From Raphanus sativus (lineage: Eukaryota > Streptophyta > Magnoliopsida > Brassicales > Brassicaceae): a DNA stretch of 64,000 bases. Position 1 is the first letter of the stretch. Each line of letters begins with the position of its first letter. This document shows, in pieces, positions 24,623 to 36,574 of this stretch. The stretch covers positions 45,760,515 to 45,824,514 of the forward strand of contig NC_079514.1 of NCBI RefSeq assembly GCF_000801105.2, in the 5' to 3' direction. A program made the translations under genes and the position numbers. A model generated the notes under the pieces. That model ran no database searches. It saw only the letters and a program-made list of their open reading frames with translations, and had not been told where the DNA came from.

Positions 24623-25346
24623 TACATTAAAATCAGATATACTATTCTATTTAATATGATTTGTATATAGTATAGTATAATTTTTTTTTTAATGAATATT
24701 AAATTTTATTCAATCAAAAAATCCCTTTGGTTACATTTACAAATGCTTCATAAGTAATAAATTCTTCTATACATTTTCAAAAAAATATACTCTTCTATAT
24801 GCTTGAGACTGGTCTTGTGGAAAACCAGAATCTCAGCCCCTTCTCCATACGTGCATCCCCCATTCTCTGAATCGAAACAAAGCTGTTCCTGATATTTTTT
24901 TTTCATGATTCTGATCAGAGTAGCAGTGGTTAAAGGCTTCTCACCATGCCTTCTCCCATTTCTCTCCATCCAGATACCATGAACACTCGCTTGAAATGTA
25001 TATCGCAGAGTAAACGTCTTTATATTGCTTTGACTAGTAGAGATCAGAGACACTATATCCTTCCAACTGGTGGTAAACTCACTCCCCATGACTCCTCGTG
25101 CAAATTTCTCCCAAATAGCTGCTGAGAACTTGCAATCAAAGTACAAATGGTTCCTAGTCTTCACAGGCTCATCACACAACGAACATGCAGAATTTATAGG
25201 ACCTCCCCACTTCAGCATTCTATCACCTGTTGATAGCCTATTATGTATTGCTATCCATGTAAGAAAAGCAAACATTCATTCAAAAACAGAAGAAGAAATT
25301 TATTATAAATCCTATTAAATAGAATAGTATATCTGATTTTAATGTA
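24623..25346. repeat. inverted repeat bracketing the second LINE fragment
   Basis: The 34 bases at 24623-24656 (start tacattaaaatcagatat) are the exact reverse complement of 25313-25346; weaker pairing extends outward on both sides. The likely origin is a foldback or TIR element into which the LINE inserted. Confidence 0.8.
24684..25295 (-). mobile_element. second decayed LINE 3' end (zf-RVT), minus strand
   Basis: The minus-strand frame shows FLTWIAIHNRLSTGDRM, CSLCDEPVKTRNHLYFDC and HGIWMERNGRRHGEKP, a zf-RVT domain like that at 23634-24368. A T-rich run at about 24681-24690 (plus strand) marks its poly(A) tail. It is strongly 5'-truncated. It lies between inverted copies of a 34-bp sequence (24623-24656 and 25313-25346). 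Confidence 0.82.
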
Positions 25347-26031
25347 TAGTATAAATTTCGTCTGATATTTTTAAAAAAATTTGTTTAGAAAATTTAAGTT
25401 GTGGCATATGTAAAAAAATATGAACATTTTTACTTACATTATTATTTAGTTGAATTATATTTGATCTAAAAGATATATATATCAAATAAGTTTAGGAGGG
25501 GAAGAATAAAAAACAAAGAAAAAATAGATAAAGAAAACAAAAAGAAAGAAGACGATCAAAGGCTGATAATGCTTAGGAATAACGAATGTAATATTGCATA
25601 AAATATACAAAATATTCTAGTATACTTCTTGTTATGTGTATGCACTTAATTTATTTTCTACTATGTAGATGTCTTCAAATTACCCTATTATAAACCACCA
25701 GCAAATGGAAAATTGATAATAATAATAATTATTATTATTATTTTATAAAATGAAAAGAAGTTATATTTATAGATAGGAGAAAAGATTATAAAATGAAAGC
25801 ATATTCTGTTTAGCTTAGAAGTTATACTATGTTTAGCTTAGAAAAAGGTTACAAAATGAAAAGAAGTTATACCTTATGTTTAGCTTAGAGAATAAGTTTT
25901 TACCATTTCAAAAACAAAAAGTTAATGCCTGTAACATTAAATAAAAATAGAGATGGTTGTTTGGTTTTTCAAAAGAAAGCATAGTTTTTATTTTAGTGTT
26001 GCGTATGTTATTTATGTATCAATGTGCCTTA
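25347..26031. other. AT-rich intergenic stretch with short direct repeats
   Basis: The phrase atgtttagcttaga with aagttata occurs three times at about 25800-25890 in variant form, suggesting small tandem duplications. No gene is seen. Confidence 0.45.
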
Positions 26032-26039
26032 AAGTTTAG

Positions 26040-26642
26040 CCGTGTTCGAAAATGCGCCGCGTTAACCGAGTTCTCGGCCGGACAGGCGCTGGGCGTGTGA
26101 CCACCGTGGCGAAAAGGATCTGATCGGCGTGGCCAGGCGGTGACCCACTGTTTCTCCGAGTTCATCGTCGAACTGAAAAAATAGACGCACAAAATCTCAA
26201 TACTGAGTTGTTTGAATCTAAAAATATTGACCCCAGATCTCCTAAATCAAAATTAATTGACTGGCTTTTGCTGTAAGCATCAAGAAAATTAAAAAAAATG
26301 AAGGACAATCTGTATTTGGAGAAGAAACACGGCTAGGATTGCAGAGAAATTGGGGAAAGAGACTGTGGCAATATTGTAATTATCATTTAATAAAGCAAAG
26401 TGTAATTTTTTTTTAAAAAAATGTTAACGAAGAGGTTCGAACCAGGTTCACGTGTGGATATTTACCACTTTTCAACCACCAGACCATGTACACATTTTAC
26501 TTTAAATACCAAATTTAACATATATAACCATATTGTTTTAAAATTACTCCCCGATTACTCCACGATTAATCTCCGATTTTTTTAAAAATCGCTAGGCCCG
26601 GACTGGCCGCCCGACTCACGCCTAGCGTAGTTTCGAACATGG
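26040..26642. mobile_element. hAT-type MITE, 603 bp, with an internal tRNA-like patch
   Basis: The ends are inverted: CCGTGTTCGAA and CCATGTTCGAA (read inward). The flanks aagtttag (26032-26039) and aagtttat (26643-26650) match at 7 of 8 bases, consistent with an 8-bp hAT duplication. Subterminal GC-rich blocks (cggccggacaggcgctggg; gactggccgcccgactcacg) recall the element at 14131-14511. It contains no transposase frame. Confidence 0.72.
26422..26492 (-). repeat. tRNA-like or SINE-head sequence inside the MITE
   Basis: On the minus strand an A-box-like TGGTCTGGTGGTT is followed by a B-box GGTTCGAACC (26434-26443) and then an A/T-rich run. This is the arrangement of a tRNA-derived SINE head or a degraded tRNA gene. 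I could not fold a complete tRNA and saw no target duplication. Confidence 0.45.
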
Positions 26643-26650
26643 AAGTTTAT

Positions 26651-27185
26651 ACGACCAGCATGGCCCTGGGAGCACCCATCCCAATTGGAAGAGAAACATG
26701 CTTTAATCTCATGATTGTGCAAATCTTTCTCGCAAGCACGAGGATGATCTGCATAGCAAAGATGATATCACCAACGAATTTGCTGGTTTGGAGATTTTGT
26801 CCCAAGGCAACTTGTGAGTATGATAAGTGTTTTAAATACATCTGCTAGAGAAAAAGGTGCAACTAGAGAAACTGGCTAGCACTACAAAGAGCATGAAAAC
26901 CCAATACAATCTCAGGCCGATTTCATAAAAGGATTTAGACAAAATGTTATAGCTAAAACCAAGTACTTCAAAAGATTGAACACATGAATCGGGGAAGACA
27001 ATGTTTTTTTGGATAATTTGCACACAAGGATAAACTTCAGATGATCAATCGAACATCATCATCATCATCACCATCCACATAGACGAATTTTTTTTATCAC
27101 AAATTTAGAAAAAAAAGCTTGAGAACGACAATGGAGTACCCCCAGATACATACTTTAGTATTAGAAGGGGCAAAGATTTTCACTA
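26651..27185. other. intergenic stretch downstream of UEV1D
   Basis: No gene is recognised. A (atc)n-type run lies at about 27044-27074. The part next to 27185 is probably the UEV1D 3' UTR. Confidence 0.45.
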
Positions 27186-28185
27186 CTAGAAGCAAGTGCC
27201 TTCTGGAGGTTGAACAAGCTTACGGTTATGCGATGTAGACATCTCCTTCTTCAGCTGTGTCAGTATAGTCTCCATTGTGTAGTCCCTTTGCCAGTTCGCA
27301 AGAAGCCCAAACTTCTTAGGTTCCACCTATACATACAGATGACAATAAGTTATGTTTATATATGAATGGAACCAGTCAGAGACTGGCAGAAAGGTTGTGC
27401 GTACCACTCCTGTTTCATTGTTGACGCAAGCCATGTTGATACGTGAATGGAAACGGACAGTGGGAGGTTTTTCCGGGTAATCTTTGTCACAGAAGAGCTT
27501 CAACTGATAGATCCTACCTTCATGAACAGTCTGCGCAGAGTAGGACATAACAAAAGAATTGTTATCTGTCGGAACAAGCAAAAGAAACAATGGCCTAGAT
27601 AGAACAGCTATAAAGATTTATCAATGCTTCTTAAAAACAATCACATAATGAATTTGCATAAATAAATAAAAAAAGGATGGTAAGTACGTTATGAGGAGCG
27701 ATGATAGTGCCAGTCCAAGAGCGCATGTAAATGTCATCTCCATCATCCATTCCATAGCTCACAGTTCCATCTCCTATCCCTTTCTCCCCACGTTCAAGCT
27801 CCTCTAGCAACCGGAAATTCCTCGGAACTATATATAACACAAAAACAAGTAATCACTATTCCCACTATTAGATTCTGCAAAAATTGAAATGAAATCAAGA
27901 ATCTTTTTTTTTTTTAAATGAAATCAAGAATCTGTTTTGGTGAAATCAAGAACCATGAAAAGAAAGAAGAATCAATTCAAGAGTCAGAAAGATGAAGACT
28001 TCTAAGTAATATACAAACACGATCTAGTTACCAACCTATGAGAACAATCAATCGAACAAACCCTAATACGAATTCAAAAACCCTAGAAACAAATAAAAAG
28101 TCAGAGAATTAAAAACCCAACAACAGAGGAGAAAGAGATCGAATTGTTTACCAACAACACTCGATCCTCCAGAGCCAAGAGTCAT
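27186..28185 (-). CDS. UEV1D: ubiquitin E2 variant, UEV1/MMS2 type, 146 aa
   Basis: Four exons on the minus strand: 28152-28185, 27688-27827, 27405-27530 and 27186-27326. All introns have GT/AG borders and the frame joins cleanly. The protein starts [16 protein letters not shown] and has the UEV core ([50 protein letters not shown]). The last exon gives a tail ending PPEGTCF. The E2 fold is present but the catalytic cysteine region of true E2 enzymes is absent, as expected for a UEV. Known role of the family: partner of Ubc13-type E2 for Lys63-linked ubiquitin chains in DNA-damage tolerance. Length and sequence agree with Arabidopsis UEV1D (At3g52560, recalled). The start is decided by exon 1; an ATG-containing read-through frame at 27631-27840 begins in the intron and is not the real start. 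The leader is CT-rich. Confidence 0.95.
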
Positions 28186-28439
28186 GTTGTGGATTCGATC
28201 CGATTTAGTTTATGAGATCTGATCGTGCCGAGAGAGACGAGAGAGACGAGAGATAAGCTGAAGGAGAATCTGGTGAAAAGACAGGGAGCTAGATATGAGG
28301 GACGATGGCAAAAGAGTTAAACATTTCTATTGTAGTCCTCGGAAAATATATATATTCTATCCAACAATTCCTACAGTCATGATAATTACATTAATCATCC
28401 TGATATTATTAATGAACACATCAATCCGACCAACTTCTT

Positions 28440-28735
28440 TAGGTTTAATAGGCTTAAGCCTGGATACTCGGGTATTCGTTCGGGTACCGGCGATTTTTTG
28501 AGTATTAGTTTTTTTTCGGGTTTGGAAATTAGACTTCATTAGGATTTCGGGTAATACAAAATCTAGGATCGAATTCGAATCGGGTCATTCTGGGTTCGGA
28601 TGAGTTCGATTCTGATGTAAAAAAACTTGAAAATAACCGAATAATTAATATATCTGAAACGAGTTTGGAAAGTAGTACCCAAAATAACCATATTATCTGA
28701 TTCGGTTCGGCTATTTTTTGAGTATTAGTTGGCTC
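28440..28735. repeat. dispersed repeat fragment rich in cgggt/gttcg motifs
   Basis: Contains attttttgagtattagtt twice (about 28492 and 28713), plus gattctgatgt and aattcgaatcggg blocks that resemble 600-960. Non-coding, class unknown. Confidence 0.45.
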
Positions 28736-29570
28736 TGTCTTTCGGATCATGCTGCTGGTTCTAAGTGGTGGGCACGAGTCGAGAAATGTTGCTCGCTCGG
28801 AGTTGTCAACCGAGTTGGGTGACCTTCCGTGGCAGTTTGTGTCGAATTCTTGACTGCATCTGCATCTTGTTGAGCTTGTTCTTCTTAGGTCAGTTCGGAG
28901 CGGTAGCAGCTCGCTTGTCATTTTTTTCTATAATAAATGTGTTGAACTATCGACTTGGATGGTTGTTTAGCCTTTGAACCCGTCAGTAGTTTGTTCTTGG
29001 CAAGAGCACTCGAGACTGTGGATGGCATATGCACTTCTCTAGGGTCTTCGTTTTTTTTTTTACTTGCTTGGTTGTGTTTCTCTGGAAGTTGTGTTCTCGA
29101 ATCAGTCTGGCGGCTCTTCCCGGGTCTCCGGTTAAATGGGTGTACACGGTCCCGGGTTGGTTAGTTGGAGGCAGCAATCATCAATTGTCCTTTCCGAAAG
29201 ACGACATCGCCGGTTTAGGACCTTCCTCGTGCTGCCAGGGCGATACTTTTTGGGTGAGTGGGTGAGTCGAGCATGTGATTCTTTGTGCAGGTTGTGGCTT
29301 GTAGGATTTTGTAAGCTATAGGAACCGTGTGTTTCAAGATTAGAGTCGCCTTTCTCTCTGGTAACTTATGGCAACCAGTTCCCACTCTGTTTCACGTATG
29401 TTCCTCTGGTCCGCCATTACTCTAGAGCTGTCTCGTGCTTAGTCTCAGTCTCTGCTTTTTTCCTATTGACCATTATTTGTTGGTTGAGTTCTTTTGTTTA
29501 GTTTATATTTCTGCATTTCTGTTATCTTGTGTATCTCTGTAATTTCTGTCAAAATTGAAAATTGGTAATA
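28736..29570 (+). other. GC-richer transcript-like segment, possible third retroposon
   Basis: Composition is sharply more GC-rich than the flanks and ends in a T-rich part (gtatctctgtaatttctgtc) and a short A-rich run, as in the two retroposons at 21.3 and 36.6 kb. I found no target duplication and no convincing protein, so the call is tentative. Confidence 0.35.
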
Positions 29571-29910
29571 ATATTTAATATTTTACCAAAATAAGAAAAT
29601 GATTAGAAATTATCAGGTTACCAGGCCCGTCTTGTTACTTTTCTGGGTCCTATGCAAGTCCTAGTGATCTAAGAAGAAACCATTTTTGTTTCCAAAAAAG
29701 GCTTTAAATTTTTAGAAAATTTCAATAAATTTTTAACGACAAATGTTAAAATATTTTAGACTCTGTACAACCTCTTGCACTTGTGTAGAGGGGTGGTTAT
29801 TACTTCATTTGATTTTTCATATAAGGCTTTACAATACATAAAATTCACCATGCAGAGAGAAAATCCCAATATTAAAGTCTAAATTGAAATCATAACTTAG
29901 AACAAATTCT

Positions 29911-30210
29911 CTAAAATAGGATCAACTGATCATTGCATTTACAATTAAGGCAACGTAGCCTTTTTTGCATAACCATAGTATACATAAGACATCTTCGACA
30001 TCCCACCAACACCAGCACCGACGGTTCCTCATCAATCCACGACGATGCAACTTCCTCTTTCTTTTCCTCAGTCGTCGACAAGCACGAGCAAAGGGATGAT
30101 GATGAGTGGCTCGGTGAAGATCTTCCTCTAAACCTCTGATCAGCAACTACCGATTCCGCAGTCTTGGCCGGTGACTCATCTCTAACTCTTTTACCATTCT
30201 TGTTTATCAT
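29911..30210 (-). CDS. GIR-like plant zinc-ribbon protein, 99 aa
   Basis: An intact single-exon frame. Residues 64-90 hold the signature SVLVLVGCRRCLMYTMV then RCLNC, with cysteine pairs C71-x2-C74 and C87-x2-C90. This matches the C-terminal zinc-ribbon-like motif (VLVGCPRCLMYVM...CPKC) of the plant GIR1/GIR2 family, whose founders bind the homeodomain factor GL2 and the co-repressor TOPLESS in root hair control. The N-terminal half is Ser/Glu-rich and basic; the LxLxL EAR motif of GIR1/GIR2 is not visible, so the repressor function cannot be assumed. A TATA-like TTATATAC lies about 115 bases upstream on this strand. It is the next gene after UEV1D, where I recall an uncharacterised Arabidopsis locus (At3g52561). 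Confidence 0.72.
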   Translation of the reverse strand: MINKNGKRVRDESPAKTAESVVADQRFRGRSSPSHSSSSLCSCLSTTEEKKEEVASSWIDEEPSVLVLVGCRRCLMYTMVMQKRLRCLNCKCNDQLILF

Positions 30211-31596
30211 CTTGGGAACTTCGGACTGGTCGAGAGGGATTCTGTTTATATTTTATTCTCTGTCTTGTTTTAGGTGAGGGTTTAATGGTACTGATGGCTT
30301 CTTAAACAAATATGTATGTGTGTATATAAAAGGATGTAAAGGAGCTAATTATGACAATTAAAAAAAATTATTATTATTTTTAGTAAATAAAGTAACTGTA
30401 TATATATATTGTGGACAGAGAACATGAGATTCTTTATCTAGCTATTATAGCTCATCAATTGCTAATAGTAAAGTCAAGTATAGACAAATATATGAAACAA
30501 ATGTAATTTAGACAATTTAAACAAAGGATTAAGATTTTTTTATTTAATTTTTATTTCACAAAATTTTGTTCCATTTAGAGTGGAAATATTTCAATGAGGT
30601 TCAAGTTTTATTTATTTTATGTAAGTTTATCAAGTATTTATTAAATACGATAATAATTTCTATAATCTAAAATTTCATAATTTTTAGTATGTATAGAGAT
30701 TATAAACAACGGTTATAAAAAATGAAAGAGTGATTACGATAGTTAGAAATATCGTGATTAAAGTAGCGTAAAGCTATTTTAGAAATATCTTTAGTAAATA
30801 CAATTTATTCAGAAAACGACTGAATGATATTTTTCACAGACGACAAAATAACTATTCACATAAAACTAATGCATAATATTTAAATAATCAATATACACTT
30901 TAAAAGTTTTAAATATAATTTTTGTTTTTTAAAATTTCAAAAAAGAAACAAAAATAAAAAGTTCTTGATGCGACGAAACGCCTATTTCAAACGACGGTTT
31001 CAAATAAAAGTTACAAATGTGTGTCTAATAACTAGACATATGGAAGTTTCATAAATAACAATTAAACTCAATTACATTGAATTACTTTCCATAGTTCACA
31101 AATTATTTTGTATTTTAGCTTTGATGATTTACAACAGTCATGAAAACACAAAACTATCAGTGTATTAGTCATGGAAGTGTAATTACTTATTTAAAAATAT
31201 AAAATGTTAAGGTGTTATAATTTTAAAAGTAAGTGATAATCTGCGTCCTGCACAGAGTAAGAGGACATAAAGAGATTATAACTTTGAATCTATTGGTATT
31301 AGAAAAATAAAAGTGATAGATACAAATATTACATGTTATATCATAAGGGATTGAAACTTGTGTTGTTTGTTTTGTGTAATTGAAGTATAGTTTGTGGAAG
31401 TGAATCTATAAACATAGAATTATATAAAATTAGTTATGAATTAAAGATAAAACAAACATACGCAATAAAATTATTGCTTCCACAATGAATGATGCTCACC
31501 CTCACCTCCATATTTTCTATAAGTTTTTCATGTTTTACTTGATGATTCAGTTAGGCCTTGCTATGTTAATATGTTTATAATTTGTTGGTTATTTAG
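30211..31596. other. AT-rich intergenic stretch between the GIR-like gene and the RPA-like fragment
   Basis: About 1.4 kb with no coding frame. The first 100 bases upstream of the GIR-like gene contain its probable promoter. I looked here for a first exon of the RPA-like gene and saw none. Confidence 0.5.
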
Positions 31597-33170
31597 GGTG
31601 ATTCAATTCATGCGATTGTTAATAGGGACTTGGTTCCTCGGTTTGGAGCATACCTAGAAGAAGGTGATACAAAGATTCTTCTTAACTTTCAAGTTTCACG
31701 AACATCTGGATCATATCGTCCTACAAAACATCCTTATAAAATTGATTTCGTAACCAGTACAAGTATTTGTTTTGGTGACGATTTGTCGTACAGATTGATA
31801 GGTTTTCAGCCTGTTAATTTTCGAGATATCTTGAATGGTAGACAAAGTCCTGAATATTTGGTTGGTAAGGATTTATAATATAGTATTCTGTTTGTATCTT
31901 TAGATTCCTATTTAACAATTCTTTATGTAATGTTACTTTCAGCTCATTTTGTAGATATCATCGGTCAGGTTTTGGAGGCTAGTCATCTTGAGATTGTTTC
32001 TCTTAATGGAAAGGACACCGAGAAGATATCATTTCAGCTAAGGAATGAAGAGTAAGTTATAATTATATTCTTATCAATTTTATATTTATCTGTTTATACT
32101 ACCAACTATTATGTCTCATTATATATTTAAGCCTTATGTTAATTACAACTTTAAATATCAGAAATCTAAGACTTCGAGTGGTTGTATGGGGAAAGGTGGC
32201 ATTGGAATTAAGCGAATCTTTTCATCTTCTTATTGATCAAACTCTCATTTGTGTGATGAGGTTTGTTAAGATCAGAGTATGGCAAGGTAAAACTGTCTAT
32301 TTTCTTTACACTATAATTTGGTTTTAATAGAATCTTTTTTGTCTATGAATTATTTTTTATTTCATACATGTGACGATATATTTCTTTGTAGATGAGCAAA
32401 GTGTTTCCAATGTATACAATGTGTCTTCTATTGCCATTAATCCCGATATGAATGACGTAGAAGATTTCATAGCATTGTAAGCTTTCATAGTATAAATAAA
32501 GTAAATGTATTGATCGGCTCTGTAATACTATTGTGCCTTTTTTATGAATGATTCTGTTGGTATGTTATTTTGTAAACTTTAAACATTGAGTTTTATAATA
32601 TTAATTTTTACATCACTATAACACTTTGAGATGTATATGTTTCGATATTGCTATGGTTAATCTATATCACGTTTCTACGATTTATTCAATAGACGTTTAT
32701 GGGGCTATGGTGAGTGTTGGTGATCTAGAATACGTTGGAGAGCCTGGAGGGCCAATGATACCGAAAATGCGTTTTAGCTTAGTTAATCTTGGGTGAGTTA
32801 AAGTGATACTTTAATCCACGTTTTCCTGCTAATTTTTTTTTCATTTTGATTTGATATTGATATTACTTTTAAATTATAGGTTTAAACATATAAAGTGTGT
32901 TGCATATGGAAGGAACGCTATTGAGATTGATGCTTACTGGAATTATACTGCAGAAAATGTGGTTCTTTGTGTCTTGAGTTTCTCGCAAATTGAAAGGGTC
33001 CAACGTATTTTTTTTGTTTAAATTAGTGAAATTTGTTCATAATTTTGAAAATTTAAGCCAAACATTTTTATATATAATTAGGGCAATTCACATTCATCAA
33101 AAACGTTGAAGGATGTTCGAGAATTGAATTCGAACCCAATATTCCAAAGATTGTAGCTTTTCGTTAGTTG
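31597..33170 (+). pseudogene. RPA70-like OB-fold protein fragment (DUF223 type), no first exon seen
   Basis: At least four consecutive exon-like blocks with GT/AG borders join in frame: 31597-31864 (GDSIHAIVNRDLVPRFGAYL, NPYK-like HPYKIDFV), 31943-32051 (VDIIGQVLEASHLEIVS), 32162-32286 (LRLRVVVWGKVALEL) and 32392-32476 (NVSSIAINPDMNDVEDF). This pattern is the DUF223/replication-factor-A1 OB-fold family, greatly expanded in crucifers and also carried by Helitrons. Later coding-like stretches (32690-32790, 32881-32998 and 33083-33165, GQFTFIKNVEGC) belong to the same protein, but I could not join them in frame. The usual first exon with an ATG is missing before the acceptor at 31595-31596. Best read as a truncated copy; a divergent first exon further upstream remains possible. 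Confidence 0.62.
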
Positions 33171-34940
33171 TAAGAACATAAGCAGTTGTTTAAAACAAGT
33201 GTTTGTTCATATCGAACATTCATTTTACTGTTTGTTAAAAAATTGGGTTTTTTTTGTACAGGATTCCACCAAATGCTTATTGATGTCTTTCAAGCAGCTG
33301 ACAATTCAAAGGGATAAGGAAGACTTATGCGGGCTATCATTTTAGCGTTTTTAGTTTGTTGCTTTCAGCTATTTATATTGCTTTCGAATGTTCCTTGGTT
33401 TTTTATATAAGTTATTTGATTTCATTCTTATTTCTTACATTCGAAATAATAGTTTTGAACAAGTGAATTGATTTCTTGTTGGTGTTTTTATTTACAAAAA
33501 AAAGTGGCAATGAAGTTTACGCTAACCTTATTACTAGATATCTTCTCTGCTGATTAATAAAATTGTTCCCATTGCTTTAAGCTTTCTCATCAATATGAAA
33601 CTCCTTTGCCAGCTTCCTAATAACATTTTGAAAGAATAAATTCAACAGAGATACTAACGGACAAATTATATTTCTTATATCGTAAAATAAAAAACATCTT
33701 ACTCAAATTCATTTAAACTCATATCCTAATTCTTAATAGATTCAACATAACTTTCTATCAAACCAATTGGTTGAAGGTTTTCAAACATATTTATTTATAG
33801 ACAAATAGAAAGTTATATTATTTTCTGTGATATTGAGAGTTTCAATCGATCAAAACAGATTTATATAACTGAAACATTATATAAAAGCTATGAAGATTAC
33901 TTATCTGATCGTTAAAATTCAGGAATTGGATAGCGGTTGGTTCATTCTTATGCTGAGTATCCTTTTTTCGCAAAGATTAATTGAGGAGTTTCACGGCCGA
34001 TTTAGGTTCGTCTGACATTTCTAAGTACGATTTCGATCTCTATTCCACATCTGATTGAAAAAATTACAAACAAGCGAGAATCAATTGCAGAGATATCGAT
34101 ATATTAAACAAGCGACTAAGCAATATAGATTCTTCATTTTTGGATCTGAAACATACCTCTGTCGGAGACATGAAACCTTCTTAAATTGGGAGGATTTTGC
34201 TGTGGATTGTCAATGGTATCGAAGAAGAAGAGGATTCCGAAAGTTTTTTTTTTCTGAAATGATGATATCGAGAAGATCGATCGAAGTGAACATGTTATTA
34301 AAAAAATATATTAAGTAATTGGCATTTGTAATCAACATCGATTGAATCTTACAGTGCTTTCTAAATTCGGACAAAATTAGATGGGCTGTAAAATTTATAA
34401 TAATGGGTATTGGCCCAATATAAAAAAGCAAATATAATTAAAAATATATTATTTTATATGTTACGACTTTATTAAACAATGAAACAACATTTATTAATTT
34501 TTTAGTCCATTTTTGATTAAAAAATGTCAATCATCTTAAAAAACATCAAATATAAATATATTACCAAGATTATTTAGGAAAAAAAATTTATGCATATTAT
34601 TAATTTTACACATAAAACTTTACAAAATCGCCAATATTAAAATATAAAGCAAGATATTCTAGACTTATATATTTATGATTATCCAAAATATATTAATCAC
34701 TGTATAAACAATTTTAAATCATATATATTTTTATATGTAAACCAAACAAATATTTATATTATATTTTTGTATACTCACCCAGTGTATTATTAATTGAGAA
34801 TATGTACTTTTCTCGCTTTATCACCTTCGAACTCCAATGTATCATTGTCCACAACCGTGCCAAACATTATGCATTAGTATGTGACTAAAAATCCATTCCT
34901 TAACATCTTCTATTGCTCCTTCAAAAAGCCTTTTGTTTTT
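33171..34940. other. intergenic stretch, no gene recognised
   Basis: A patch at about 33900-34300 is less AT-rich and carries an 87-aa frame with no family resemblance. The rest is AT-rich. Nothing could be assigned. Confidence 0.45.
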
Positions 34941-34948
34941 ATTTTATA

Positions 34949-36020
<1,072 letters not shown>

Positions 36021-36553
36021 ACTCGTTTCAAGAACCTGATCTGTTGCCTCCTTTTTGTTTTGTTTTGTTTTGTCTCGCCCTTGATAAGGTTGTTTTTGCT
36101 TCAGTGAAATTTGATGTTCAAAGATTTTATCAGTAAAAGGATTTGGTTTCCTATTCATGCTTAATCATTATTCTGTTCTGCATATGGTTCTTCTGATTCA
36201 TTTGTGCATCCTAGACGACTTTAAAACTGCTAGCCAAATTGTTCGAAAATCTTAATGAAATTAAAAGTTAATATCGTATGGTTGAACATCTTAGAAGACA
36301 ACAATTGAGTATGGTATACATTAGACTTATGAATCAAGAAAAGTTATAAATGTAGATTCTAATCAGAACAACACAAAGATTCATGGTTCATGTTTTCTAC
36401 TTGTCTTGAAAGAAAAGTGCTTACTGCATAGAACAATTTGAAGAAGCATGCTCACTGCTGTTTCCCTATTTACTCTGTATACTATATATTATTTCCTTAA
36501 CAGTGTTTTTATTGAGATTCCAGTCCATAAAAGCAATGTACAAATGAATCGAT
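36021..36553. other. 3' UTR of ubiquitin-eL40 and intergenic DNA
   Basis: The T-rich stretch after the stop is probable 3' UTR, and aaaggatttgg near 36137 precedes a T-rich part. No further gene before the retroposon. Confidence 0.45.
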
Positions 36554-36574
36554 AGAAAAGAAACACAATAAGTC

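Noticed and set aside
27327..27840. Frames of 87 and 69 aa at UEV1D
   Set aside because: They are exons 3 and 2 read through into neighbouring introns. Splicing gives a full 146-aa protein without their extra residues.
33900..34320. A possible gene at the less AT-rich patch with an 87-aa frame
   Set aside because: No domain, no splice pattern that extends it, and a poor start context. Left as intergenic.
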